This document shows positions 45,401-55,562 of a stretch of DNA of 64,000 nt, piece after piece. Source of the stretch: Cupriavidus agavae (GTDB lineage: Bacteria > Pseudomonadota > Gammaproteobacteria > Burkholderiales > Burkholderiaceae); the NCBI RefSeq assembly GCF_004217045.1, contig NZ_SGXM01000003.1, positions 62,001 to 126,000 on the forward strand, in the 5' to 3' direction. The number at the start of each line of letters is the position of its first letter. Within the stretch, counting starts at the first letter, position 1. The notes under the pieces are model-generated. The model saw only the letters and a program-made list of their open reading frames with translations, was not told the origin of the DNA and searched no databases. The position numbers were made by a program, and so were the translations under genes.

Positions 45401-45624
45401 TGGGCGCCCTGCCGCTGGCGCTCGGGCTTGGCGCCGGCGCCGAGCTGCGCCAGCCGCTCGGCCTGGCCGTGGTGGGCGGCCTGCTGTTCTCGCAGGTCAT
45501 CACGCTGTTCATCACGCCGGTGATCTACCTGGCGCTGGACAAGTACTCGGGCACCGGCCCGCTGCAGATCGACGCCGAGGGCAACCCGGTGGCCGTCAAG
45601 CAGCCCGCGGCTGTCACACATTGA
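42427..45624 (+). CDS. RND multidrug efflux pump (MdtB/MdtC-like)
   Basis: A 1065-residue inner-membrane proton-driven pump with 12 spans. Proton-relay acids D-D in 'LAVGLVVDDAIVMLENI' (TM4) are present, and the family opening MTLSELCIRRPVMTVLL is intact. It most resembles the MdtB/MdtC/MuxB branch, normally encoded as a pair of two RND genes; here there is only one, and no outer-membrane factor follows, so a trimer and a shared TolC/OprM from elsewhere are likely. A 60-residue hydrophilic insert lies around residues 490-530 (NVPVDESQHAYGDHPAG). The start at 42427 is 4 bp after the adaptor stop. Confidence 0.95.
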   Translation: MTLSELCIRRPVMTVLLCLAVIVTGIVLYPTIPIAALPSFNSPVIQVTATLPGASPETMAASVATQLEKQFATIPGVTVISSSNTLGNSSITIEFNSDRNIDDAAVDVQAALFRAQRSLPIEMTVPPSYRKVNPADAPVILLAINSPSMSLGELNAFGDNLISPTLATLPGVAQVQIYGQKRFSVRVRAHPDALAARGLTLDELAVALNRANANTPVGTLDGARQTLTIQANRQMTSAEAFRNIIVASQPSGAVVRLSDVAEVEDSVETIKTGSWLNNERSIVLAVQRQPDANTVAVVDAVRDALPRLRQQMPDSVNVAVVNDRSRSIRESIHDVQFTLALTVALVVLVIFLFLRRAAATLIPTVSLPISLIGTVALMKAFGYSLDNVSLLAITLAVGLVVDDAIVMLENIVRHIEEGVPPLKAALVGSREMGFTILSISISLVAVFIPIFFMPGVIGLLFHEFAAVVSLSILVSALVSLTLIPMLCARFLSAENVPVDESQHAYGDHPAGAPAHRVVQKPTIGMRSTQWFEDLFEWTLHKYARGLDWCLAHRRVVLGVAGLTFVLTAVMFVKIPKGFFPEEDIGQIQVNAEGPQDISFEAMSDRLRDAAERIRANPSVKSVVASIGGGPSPAINTGRMFVELKPLDERPKMPQVVESLRRDVAGVPGLQVYFSPVQNLRLGGRQSKSRYQYTLQSVKAGQLQEFSDKLMARMRAEPMFRDVTSDSQQSGLEAHLTIDRDKANALGVQIQDVRTALYTAFGERQVSTIYTPIDNYYVILTAADVDRVDETAFSKLYVRSKTGQMVPVSAFATTERRVGPIAVNHQGQLPSVTVSFNLAPGAPLGDASKLMEKYKQELEVPPSIFTSWGGDAAVFQSSQATQVVLLVAAIAVIYTLLGVLYESYIHPLTILAGLPSAAIGALATLYLFNVELSLIATIGVLMLIGIVKKNAIMMIDFALAAQREQGMHPARAIRQACLLRFRPIMMTTFAAVMGALPLALGLGAGAELRQPLGLAVVGGLLFSQVITLFITPVIYLALDKYSGTGPLQIDAEGNPVAVKQPAAVTH

Positions 45625-45746
45625 TGCAGTAATGCATGGATGGCCGGGCCGCTTCGCCTCTGGAGCCGCCCGGCCTGTCTCTCCCCGGCAACACCTCCGT
45701 ATCGCGCTTCGGCAGGCCCCGGCCATGGGGCTTGTCGACTCGGAAA

Positions 45747-45769
45747 CAAACGAGAATAATTCTCGTTTG
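45747..45769. promoter_or_regulatory. Fur box upstream of the haem/iron cluster
   Basis: A perfect palindrome with 11-bp arms, CAAACGAGAAT and ATTCTCGTTTG, either side of one A. The centre GAGAATAATTCTC matches the Fur 'GATAATnATTATC' pattern. It lies 137 bp upstream of the TonB receptor ATG, in a position where Fur-Fe(II) would repress the operon. Confidence 0.8.
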
Positions 45770-45905
45770 CGGCGGATGGCCCACCTCAACCACAGGGCCC
45801 GCCGTGCACGCATGCCAGCCATCCGCCCCCTGACGTCCGGCAGTCACCTGCCGCGCGGCATCCCAGCCAGCCAGCGCTATCGCTTTCCATCAGGGGGAAA
45901 ATCCG

Positions 45906-48170
<2,265 letters not shown>

Positions 48171-48188
48171 GGGATTAGGAAAACTACG

Positions 48189-51100
48189 ATGTCCCCACAA
48201 TCGGCAGCGACAACCATAACGACAACCATCACGACGACGATGGCGAGGCAGGCGCGATGGCTGGCCTGGCTGGGGCTGTTGCTGGCCATGCTGCTCGCGC
48301 AGATGTCGCACGCGGCACACGCTGCGCCGACCGTGCACGTGCTGACCACGTCCCCGGTGCCGGCCGGCAAGTTCGAACCGCTGCGCGAGATGGCGCAGCG
48401 GTTCGGCATGGCGCTGGAAGCGCGCTATATCGAGAAGTTGTCGCCGCAGGAAATTGGCGTTTTTACGACGCAGGCGGACCTGCTGATCGTCGACGCGCCG
48501 CGCGACCACATCGTCGCGGCGATGCTCGCGCAACTGGGGCCGCTGTGGACCGCATCGAACACGCCGCGCGTGCTGCTGGCCACCGAGCGCTACGAGGCGC
48601 ATGGGGTGGACGATGGGCTGGCGCAGCGGCTGCAGCGCTACTACGCGAACGGCGGGCGCGCCAACTTCGACGCGATGCTGCGCACGCTGGCCGCCGAACA
48701 GTTCCGGCTGCGCAGCGACCCGTCGATTCCTGCGCCGGTACTGTTTCCGAAGGCCGCCTACTATCACCCGCGGCTGCCCGACGTCATCACGACCACGCCG
48801 GCCGAGGCGCTGCGGGTGTCGGGCGCCGAGGGCACGCCGGTGATCGGCGTCGCCATCCATCAGGCGTACGTATCGGGCCTCGACAGTGCGTTCGTCGACG
48901 AACTGATCGCGCGCATCGAGGCGCGTCACGCGCGGGCGCTGGTGTTCTACGGCCCGGTCATGGAGGCTGACGGCATCACGCGCATGGCGGCGCCCGGCGG
49001 CAGGCGCCTGGTCGACGTGCTCGTCAACGGCCAGATCATGCTGAACCCGCAGGGCCGCAAGGCCGAGTTCGAGGCGCTTGGCGTGCCGGTGCTGCAGGTC
49101 ATGCCCTACCGCAAGGGCGACGCCGACGACTGGGCCGCCGATCCGCACGGCATCAGCCTGACCGATACACCCTTCTATCTCGTGCAACCCGAACTGGCCG
49201 GTGTGGTGGACCCGGTACTGGCCGCTGCCACCTCGAAGCGCGACGGGGCCATCGTGGGTATCCCGGCGCAGGTCGATGCAGTGGCCGGCAAGGCCGTGGC
49301 GCTGACCCGGCTGCAGCGTGCGCCCAACGCCGACAAGCGCGTGGCCATCCTGTTCTACAACTATCCGGCCGGCGAGAAGAACCTGTCGGCCTCGTTCCTG
49401 AACCTGCCGCGCAGCCTGGCCGGCACGCTGTCCGCGCTGCAGGCGGCGGGCTACCGCACCGGGGCATTGGACGAGACCACGCTGCAACACGATCTGGGCG
49501 CCCTGCTCGCGCCGTTCTATCGCACGGACCGGCTGCAGGCGCTGCTCGATGCCGATCGGGCGGTGTGGCTGCCGATGCCGGCCTACCGCGCCTGGTTCGA
49601 TGCACTGCCGGGCGACCTGCGCGCGGCGGTGACGCAGCGCTGGGGACAGCCCGGGCAATCGTCGATGGCCACCACGCGGCACGGCGAGGCGGGCTTCGTG
49701 ATCCCGCGCCTGCAGGTGGGCAACGTGACGCTGATGCCGGTGCCGCCACGCGGCGAGCGCAGCGCCACGGACGAGAAGGCGCTCTACCACTCGACCAGGA
49801 CGCCGCTGAACCACTTCTATCTGGCCGCCTATCTCTGGGCGCGCCAGGATCGCGACGCGCTGGTGCATTACGGCACCCACGGCACGCAGGAGTGGACGCC
49901 CGGCAAGGAACGCGCGCTGGCCGTCACCGATCCGCCGTATCTGGTGCTCGGCGACGTGCCCGTGGTCTATCCGTACATCGTCGATGACGTCGGCGAGGCC
50001 ATCCAGGCCAAGCGGCGCGGCCGTGCCGTGATCGTCAGCCACCAGACGCCGCCGTTCCGGCCCGCGGGGCTGCATACCGAACTCACGCACCTGCACGACC
50101 AGCTGCATGCCTACCTGACCCAGGACGAGGGCGCCGTCAAGGACCGGCTCGGCGCCGACATCCTGGCGCGCAGCCGGGCGATGCACGTCTTCGAGGACAT
50201 GGACTGGACCGAGGCGCGCGCCCGCGAGGATTTCGTCGGCTACCTCGGCGCGCTGCATACCCACCTGCACGACCTGGGCGGCGCGCTGCAGCCGTATGGC
50301 CTGCACACCTTCGGCCGCTCGCAGGACGATGGCCTGCGGCTGTTCACGACCATGGCGATGCTCGGCCGCGACTGGCTCGCGCGCGTGTTTCCCGAGGAGC
50401 CCGAGGAACTGTTCGCGGTGGACTTCGCGCAGCTCTCGCAGACCGCGCCTTACCGGATGGTGCATCGCTACGTGGTGGAGAACGCGCCGCTCGATGGCCT
50501 GCCCGATGCAAGGCAGCGGGAGGACATGCAGCGTGCGCGGCAGCTTTACGCCAGCCTCGACGCCCAGCCCGAGACCGAAGGTCTGCTGGCGGCGCTGGCC
50601 GGCCGGCATGTGGCGACGGGCACCGGCGGCGACCCCGTGCGCAACCCCGACGCGCTGCCCACGGGCCGCAACCTCTATGGCTTCGATCCGTCGAAGGTGC
50701 CGAGCCGCGAGGCATGGCAGGCCGGACAGGCCGCCGCCGAGGCGATGATCGCCGACTGGCGCAAGCGCCATGGCGCGTGGCCGAAGAAATTGGCGTTTTC
50801 GCTATGGAGCGTGGAGACGATGCGGCACCAGGGCATGCTCGAAGCGCAGGCGCTGGCCGCGCTCGGCATCCGGCCGAAGTGGGACAACGGCGGCCGCGTG
50901 GTGGGCGTGGAGGCGATGCCGTCCCGCGAGCTGGGCCGTCCGCGCGTGGATGTGGTGCTGTCGGCCACGGGCCTGTACCGCGATCACTTCCCGAACCTGA
51001 TGAAGTGGCTGGCCGAGGCCGTGAAGCTGGCGGCGGCGCAGCCCGAGCCCGACAACGCGGTGGCGGCCAGCACGCGCACGCTGCGCACGCGGCTGGCGAA

Positions 51101-52232
51101 GGCCGGCGTGGCACCGGACCGGCTCGACGAACTGGCCGTGACGCGCATCTTCGCCAGCGAGTCGGGCAACTACGGCACGGGCCTGAACGACGCCGCGCTG
51201 GAAACCGATACGTTCGGCAGCGGCAAGGCCGCCGACGCGAAGCTGGCCAACCTCTACCTGTCGCGCATGCAGTACGCGTACGGCCCGGACGAGGCGCACT
51301 GGGGCGAGAAGCTGCCACAGGCCAACCTCTACGCCGAGAACCTCAAGGGCGTGGACGGGGCGCTGCTGGCGCGCAGTTCGAACCTCTACGGCATGCTGAC
51401 CACGGACGATCCGTTCCAGTATCTCGGGGGGATCGGCCTGGCGGTGCGGCACCTGACCGGCAAGGCGCCCGAGTTGCTGATCTCGAACCTCCGCGACGCG
51501 AGCCACGCGAAGACCGAAACCGCCGCCAGCTTCCTGGCGACCGAACTGCGCACGCGCTACTTCCACCCGGGCTGGATCGAGGGCATGAAGGCCGAGGGCT
51601 ACAGCGGTGCGCTGAATGTGCTCGATACGGTCAACAACTTCTGGGGCTGGACGGCCACCGCGCCCGAAATCGTGCGCGACGACCAGTGGACCGAGTTCGC
51701 CGAGGTCTACGTCAGGGACAAGCACCAGCTTGGCCTCGACGCATGGTTCGAGCGCCACGCGCCGCAGGCCCAGGCGCAGGTTATCGAGCGGATGCTGGAG
51801 GCGGCGCGCAAGGGCTACTGGCGTGCCGACGCCGACCTGCTGAAGACGCTGGCGCAGCGCTACGACACGCTGGCCCGGCGCCACGACATCCGCAGCAGCA
51901 ACCGGCAGTTCGATACCTACCGCCAATCGATGGCGGCGGCGCCGGCCGGCTACGGGCTGCAGGCCCCTGCCGTGCCGCTCCGGCCGCGTGCGGCGCCGCC
52001 TGCGCCCGCCGCTGCGCCACCGGCTGCCCGGCCGCCCGCCGCGCAGGCGCCGCCGCCGTCCCCTTCCGCGCCACAGCCTCAGCCGCAGCCGGTGACCGGC
52101 ATGGAGCTTGTGGAGCGAAAGTCGCCTGCCGCGGCGCTGGTGCCGGTGCTATCTTGGCTGGCCGGCGGTGTTGCCCTGGCTGCCGCGCTGATCGGCGGCG
52201 CCCTGAGCGCGCGACGGCGGCTGTCAGGCTGA
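48189..52232 (+). CDS. CobN-like periplasmic metal-porphyrin chelatase/dechelatase (HmuS-like)
   Basis: A 1347-residue member of the CobN/magnesium-chelatase H family. Two features separate it from cobalamin-synthesis CobN: an N-terminal signal peptide or anchor (about 22-44, WLAWLGLLLAMLLAQMSHAAHA) and, after a Pro/Ala-rich linker (about 1260-1302), a C-terminal span (about 1316-1340), so it should face the periplasm. The core shows CobN motifs such as 'HYGTHGTQEWTPGKE' and 'VLSATGLYRDHFPNLM'. No CobS or CobT ATPase gene is in the window. It lies 18 bp after the receptor gene and before ExbB-like and DUF2149 genes, as in the hmuRS(T)UV clusters of Bacteroidetes, where HmuS removes iron from haem. 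The start ATG at 48189 has AGGA eight bases upstream. Confidence 0.88.
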   Translation: MSPQSAATTITTTITTTMARQARWLAWLGLLLAMLLAQMSHAAHAAPTVHVLTTSPVPAGKFEPLREMAQRFGMALEARYIEKLSPQEIGVFTTQADLLIVDAPRDHIVAAMLAQLGPLWTASNTPRVLLATERYEAHGVDDGLAQRLQRYYANGGRANFDAMLRTLAAEQFRLRSDPSIPAPVLFPKAAYYHPRLPDVITTTPAEALRVSGAEGTPVIGVAIHQAYVSGLDSAFVDELIARIEARHARALVFYGPVMEADGITRMAAPGGRRLVDVLVNGQIMLNPQGRKAEFEALGVPVLQVMPYRKGDADDWAADPHGISLTDTPFYLVQPELAGVVDPVLAAATSKRDGAIVGIPAQVDAVAGKAVALTRLQRAPNADKRVAILFYNYPAGEKNLSASFLNLPRSLAGTLSALQAAGYRTGALDETTLQHDLGALLAPFYRTDRLQALLDADRAVWLPMPAYRAWFDALPGDLRAAVTQRWGQPGQSSMATTRHGEAGFVIPRLQVGNVTLMPVPPRGERSATDEKALYHSTRTPLNHFYLAAYLWARQDRDALVHYGTHGTQEWTPGKERALAVTDPPYLVLGDVPVVYPYIVDDVGEAIQAKRRGRAVIVSHQTPPFRPAGLHTELTHLHDQLHAYLTQDEGAVKDRLGADILARSRAMHVFEDMDWTEARAREDFVGYLGALHTHLHDLGGALQPYGLHTFGRSQDDGLRLFTTMAMLGRDWLARVFPEEPEELFAVDFAQLSQTAPYRMVHRYVVENAPLDGLPDARQREDMQRARQLYASLDAQPETEGLLAALAGRHVATGTGGDPVRNPDALPTGRNLYGFDPSKVPSREAWQAGQAAAEAMIADWRKRHGAWPKKLAFSLWSVETMRHQGMLEAQALAALGIRPKWDNGGRVVGVEAMPSRELGRPRVDVVLSATGLYRDHFPNLMKWLAEAVKLAAAQPEPDNAVAASTRTLRTRLAKAGVAPDRLDELAVTRIFASESGNYGTGLNDAALETDTFGSGKAADAKLANLYLSRMQYAYGPDEAHWGEKLPQANLYAENLKGVDGALLARSSNLYGMLTTDDPFQYLGGIGLAVRHLTGKAPELLISNLRDASHAKTETAASFLATELRTRYFHPGWIEGMKAEGYSGALNVLDTVNNFWGWTATAPEIVRDDQWTEFAEVYVRDKHQLGLDAWFERHAPQAQAQVIERMLEAARKGYWRADADLLKTLAQRYDTLARRHDIRSSNRQFDTYRQSMAAAPAGYGLQAPAVPLRPRAAPPAPAAAPPAARPPAAQAPPPSPSAPQPQPQPVTGMELVERKSPAAALVPVLSWLAGGVALAAALIGGALSARRRLSG

Positions 52233-52321
52233 CTGCGCCGACATTGATATGACGGATTCTTAAGTTGATTTTATTCCTATATTTATTGATCGTATCGATA
52301 TAGTATGGATTTGCCTCGACC

Positions 52322-52831
52322 ATGACACCTACCCTGCTTGAAACGCTGATGTATGACGTCGGCCAGATGTTCCTGTACCCGACGCTGGCGCTGATTGGCC
52401 TGCTGTTCCTTTACGCGTTCTGGGCGCTTGGCGAATTTGCGATGCAGGCGTGGCTGCGCGGACGCCATCCGATCGCGTCCGGACGCGGCTACGTGCTGGT
52501 GGCGTGGGCGCGCCGCCACAAGGTCAGCCATGCGGATGCGCTCGACGTGGCCGCGCACAAGCTGCTGGAACGGCCGCGCATCGCCACGCGCGTGGCGCCG
52601 ATGCTCGGGCTGGTGGCAACGATGATCCCGATGGGCCCGGCGCTCAAGAGCCTGTCCGGCGGCAACCTCGCCAACGTGGGCGAGAACCTGACCATCGCGT
52701 TCTCGGCGGTGATCCTGGCGCTGATCGCCGCCAGCATCACGTTCTGGGTCGTCAACGTGCGCCGCCGCTGGCTGGCCGAGGAACTGGTCTGGCTCGGCCA
52801 GACGCGCCCGACGTGGGAGGCCGACGCATGA
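52322..52831 (+). CDS. MotA/TolQ/ExbB-type proton channel protein (HmuU-like)
   Basis: A 169-residue inner-membrane protein with three predicted spans (about 16-38, 92-112, 124-148). 'RVAPMLGLVATMIPMGPALKSL' is the ExbB/TolQ 'APLLGLLGTVxGM' signature and 'NLTIAFSAVILALIAASITF' the pore-lining third helix. It would form a proton channel with the DUF2149 protein encoded next (ATGA overlap). The 89 bp before its ATG are strikingly AT-rich and could hold a second promoter. Not the usual ExbB of the TonB complex: no TonB gene follows, and the partner is DUF2149, not ExbD. Confidence 0.88.
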   Translation: MTPTLLETLMYDVGQMFLYPTLALIGLLFLYAFWALGEFAMQAWLRGRHPIASGRGYVLVAWARRHKVSHADALDVAAHKLLERPRIATRVAPMLGLVATMIPMGPALKSLSGGNLANVGENLTIAFSAVILALIAASITFWVVNVRRRWLAEELVWLGQTRPTWEADA

Positions 52832-53208
52832 AGTTCCTCGACGAAAGCGAGGGCGACGATCCCATCCTGTCGGTGGTCAACCTGATCGACGTGTTCCTGG
52901 TGGTGATCGCCGCGCTGCTCGTCACCATTGCGCAGAACCCGCTGAACCCGTTCACGCACCAGGACGTGACGATCATCACGAACCCCGGCAAGCCGAACAT
53001 GGAAATCGTGTCGCGCCAGGGCGAGAAGATCGTGCGCTACCAGGCCAGCGGGCAGGTGGGTTCGGGCGACGGCATCAAGGCCGGCGTCGCGTATCGCATG
53101 AAGGACGGGTCGATGGTGTACGTGCCCGAGACCGGTGCCGGCGGCGCCGCCGTCCCCAACCATTCCGCCACTCAGGCCCCATCGCAACCGGAGTCCCCCA
53201 AGCCATGA
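52828..53208 (+). CDS. DUF2149 protein, ExbD-like (HmuV-like)
   Basis: A 126-residue protein with one membrane span (about 18-37). The span opens 'VVNLIDVFLVVIAALLVTIA': D21 sits exactly where ExbD/TolR carry their proton-motive-force aspartate (PLIDVxLVLL). The rest would be periplasmic and short, with a Gly/Pro/Ser-rich tail. DUF2149 proteins follow ExbB-like genes in Bacteroidetes hmu clusters (hmuV). The start overlaps the ExbB-like stop (ATGA) and the stop overlaps the ChaN start, so the three genes are coupled. Confidence 0.9.
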   Translation: MKFLDESEGDDPILSVVNLIDVFLVVIAALLVTIAQNPLNPFTHQDVTIITNPGKPNMEIVSRQGEKIVRYQASGQVGSGDGIKAGVAYRMKDGSMVYVPETGAGGAAVPNHSATQAPSQPESPKP

Positions 53209-54032
53209 TCCGTACCCTCGCCTGCCTCGCGGCGGCTGCCCTGCTGGGCGCCTGCGCGTCAACCGCACCGTCGCCCGACGCCATGAGCCAGCGTTTCGCG
53301 GGCAAATCCTACGTCCTGCTTGGCGAGGTGCACGACAGCGCCGCCGCGCAGCAGCAGCGGCTGCAGGCACTGACGCGGGCGGTGGAAGCGGGCTGGCGCC
53401 CGGCCATCGCGATGGAGCAGTTCGACCGCGAGCGCCAGGCCGATATCGACCGCGCCCGCCGCGAGCGCCCGCGCGACGTGGATTACCTGATTGCGCAGGC
53501 GTCGGGCAAGAGCGGCTGGGACTGGGCGCTCTACAAGCCAGTGATCGCACTGGCGCTGCAGTACGACCTGCCGCTGCTGGCCGCCAACCTGTCGCGCGCC
53601 GACGCCGGCAAGATCGTGCGCGGCGGCTACGGCGGTGTCTTTGCCGCCGACCAGATGACCCGGCTCGGCCTTGACCGGGCGCTTCCCGCCGATCTCGTCG
53701 CGGCGCAGACCGCCACGCTCGATGCCAGCCACTGCGGGCATTTTCCGAAGTCGATGCTGCCCGGCATGCTGAACGCCCAGGCGGCGCGGGACGCCGTGAT
53801 GGCGGAAACGCTACGTCCCTACGCGGGGCGCGGCGCCGTGCTGATCGCCGGCAACGGCCATGTGCGCCGCGATGTCGGCGTGCCGCGCTGGCTGGGCGAC
53901 GATGGGGCGCGCGTGCTGAGCATCGGGTATCTGGAGGCGGACTCGCCCGACACCGGATACGACGCGGTGGTGCGCGTGCCGGCGAAGGATCGGGAAGACC
54001 CGTGCAAGGGGGCGGTGATGGGGGTGAAGTAA
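53205..54032 (+). CDS. ChaN-type haem-binding lipoprotein
   Basis: A 275-residue protein of the ChaN (DUF399) family. The lipobox LLGAC places the acylated Cys at C17, so it is a membrane-anchored periplasmic or outer-membrane lipoprotein. Family motifs: 'YVLLGEVHDSAAAQ' with H43, 'AIAMEQFDRER', 'HCGHFP' and 'GAVLIAGNGHVRRDVGVP'. Campylobacter ChaN binds two stacked haems through a Tyr and is iron-regulated. The start overlaps the DUF2149 stop (ATGA). It ends the Fur-headed cluster and would store or relay haem between receptor and HmuS-like enzyme; that is inference. Confidence 0.92.
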   Translation: MIRTLACLAAAALLGACASTAPSPDAMSQRFAGKSYVLLGEVHDSAAAQQQRLQALTRAVEAGWRPAIAMEQFDRERQADIDRARRERPRDVDYLIAQASGKSGWDWALYKPVIALALQYDLPLLAANLSRADAGKIVRGGYGGVFAADQMTRLGLDRALPADLVAAQTATLDASHCGHFPKSMLPGMLNAQAARDAVMAETLRPYAGRGAVLIAGNGHVRRDVGVPRWLGDDGARVLSIGYLEADSPDTGYDAVVRVPAKDREDPCKGAVMGVK

Positions 54033-54116
54033 CGCTTGAGCGGCCCTTGGTTTTCGCACGTCTCCCAGAGGGAGAGGGGCGCAACCAGCAGGGTTCGAAA
54101 ATCCTGCATTGCTTTC

Positions 54117-55562
54117 TCACTCCACCAACAAGAACTCCATCTCCGCCCTCACCCCTCGCCCTTGCACGCCTTCGCGCAGCGTGACCTTGCCGCCAAACCT
54201 CGCGGCCATCTCACGCGAAATCGCCAGTCCTAGTCCAGACCCCGGTTCCGCATTGCCCACCCGCCGGTAGAACCGCGCGAACACCTTCTCGCGTTCGGCT
54301 TCAGGAATGCCGGGGCCGTCATCCTCCACCACGAGCACGGCGTGCCTACCGCGCCGCGCCGCCGACAGTGTGATGCGGCTGCGCGGGCCGGCGTACTGGA
54401 TCGCGTTGTGGACGAGGTTGGCGAAGGCTTCGCGCAGTAGCGCGGCGTCGGCACGGATCGGCAGGGTCAGGCCGGCGGGACGTTCCCAGCCGAAATCCTG
54501 CTGCTTGCCGCGCGCCAGCGGCAGGTAGTCGAGCGCAACCTGTTCGGCCACGGCGAGCGCGTCAATCACGGTCAGGGCCGCGTCCTCGTCGCCGGTATCG
54601 CGCGCCGGCTGGCGGGCGCGGGCCAGCGCCAGCAACTGGTTGGTCAGCCGCGCGGCCTGCTCCAGTTGCGTGACGATGCCGCCCACGGCCTCGGCGGCCG
54701 CCGCATGCGTGGCGTTGTCGTGGCGCCCCTGCAGTTGCCGCTGCGCGTACTCGGCCTGGGTCTTCAGGATGGCCAGCGGCGTGCGCAGCTGGTGCGCGGC
54801 ATCGGCGATGAACTGCGCCTGAGACTGCGCCATGGCCTCGGAGCGCGACACGTGCAGGTTCACCGCATCGACCAGCGGCCGCACCTCCACGGGCACGTGC
54901 TCGAATTCGAGCGGCGTCAGGTCTTCGGGCGAGCGCGCGCGCACGTCGGCGCGCACGCGCTGCAGCGGCTTGAGCACGTAGGTGATGCCGCCGACGAGGA
55001 TCAGCGCCGACAGCAGGATCAGCCCCACGTCGCGCAGCAGCGCGCTGCGCCAGACGCTGCCGATCAGCGCCGCGCGCGGCTCGGCCGTTTCGGCCACCTG
55101 GATGATCACGCGCATGCGGGCGTCGGGGCGATAGACCGGCCGCGCCATCGCGGCAATGCGCACGGCATCGCCGCGATACGCGGCGTCGTAGAAGCGGGTC
55201 TCGTTGCTGACCAGCGCGCCCTTCGGCAAGGGCAGGTCGTCGTAGCCGGTGAGCGTCTCGATGCGGCCGTCGCGCTCGATCGAGATGCGGTAGAAGACGT
55301 GCGTCTGCGCGGCGGTCTCGAACATCTCCATGGCCGCGTCGGGCAGCGACAGCTGTATGCTCTCGCCCGCCATGCCGATGGCGTTGTCGATGGTGCGCAC
55401 CGAGCCATAGAGCGAGCGGTCGTAGGCGGTGTTGGCGGCGTCGCGCAGCGTGCCGTACGTGAACCAGGTGTCCACGGCCATCATCAGCGCCAGCGCCGGT
55501 ACCAGCAGCACCAGCAACTGCCGGCGCAGGCTGCCGCGCAGGCGGGGCCACATGTCAGGCAT
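54117..55562 (-). CDS. Sensor histidine kinase (TctE/QseC-like)
   Basis: A 481-residue inner-membrane kinase. Span 1 (about 15-35), a periplasmic TctE-type sensor region (about 40-165), span 2 (about 170-190), HAMP-like region, HisKA with phospho-acceptor in 'ADAAHQLRTPLAILKTQ' near residue 255, and HATPase_c (VEDDGPGIPEAER, GSGLGLAISREMA). The start overlaps the response-regulator stop by 8 bp (ATG 55562); ATG 55553 is also possible. With its regulator it sits next to a solute-binding protein gene, an arrangement seen for tctDE-type pairs. Confidence 0.92.
   Translation of the reverse strand: MPDMWPRLRGSLRRQLLVLLVPALALMMAVDTWFTYGTLRDAANTAYDRSLYGSVRTIDNAIGMAGESIQLSLPDAAMEMFETAAQTHVFYRISIERDGRIETLTGYDDLPLPKGALVSNETRFYDAAYRGDAVRIAAMARPVYRPDARMRVIIQVAETAEPRAALIGSVWRSALLRDVGLILLSALILVGGITYVLKPLQRVRADVRARSPEDLTPLEFEHVPVEVRPLVDAVNLHVSRSEAMAQSQAQFIADAAHQLRTPLAILKTQAEYAQRQLQGRHDNATHAAAAEAVGGIVTQLEQAARLTNQLLALARARQPARDTGDEDAALTVIDALAVAEQVALDYLPLARGKQQDFGWERPAGLTLPIRADAALLREAFANLVHNAIQYAGPRSRITLSAARRGRHAVLVVEDDGPGIPEAEREKVFARFYRRVGNAEPGSGLGLAISREMAARFGGKVTLREGVQGRGVRAEMEFLLVE

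Noticed and set aside
42250..45822. Open frame of about 1190 codons on the minus strand opposite the RND pump
   Set aside because: High-GC antisense shadow: His/Arg/Gln-rich with no domain, while the plus strand encodes a clear RND protein.
48189..52232. Cobalamin-synthesis cobaltochelatase subunit CobN
   Set aside because: Export signal, membrane anchor, Fur-headed haem-type context and absence of CobS, CobT or other cobalamin genes point to an HmuS-like role. Biochemical proof is lacking.
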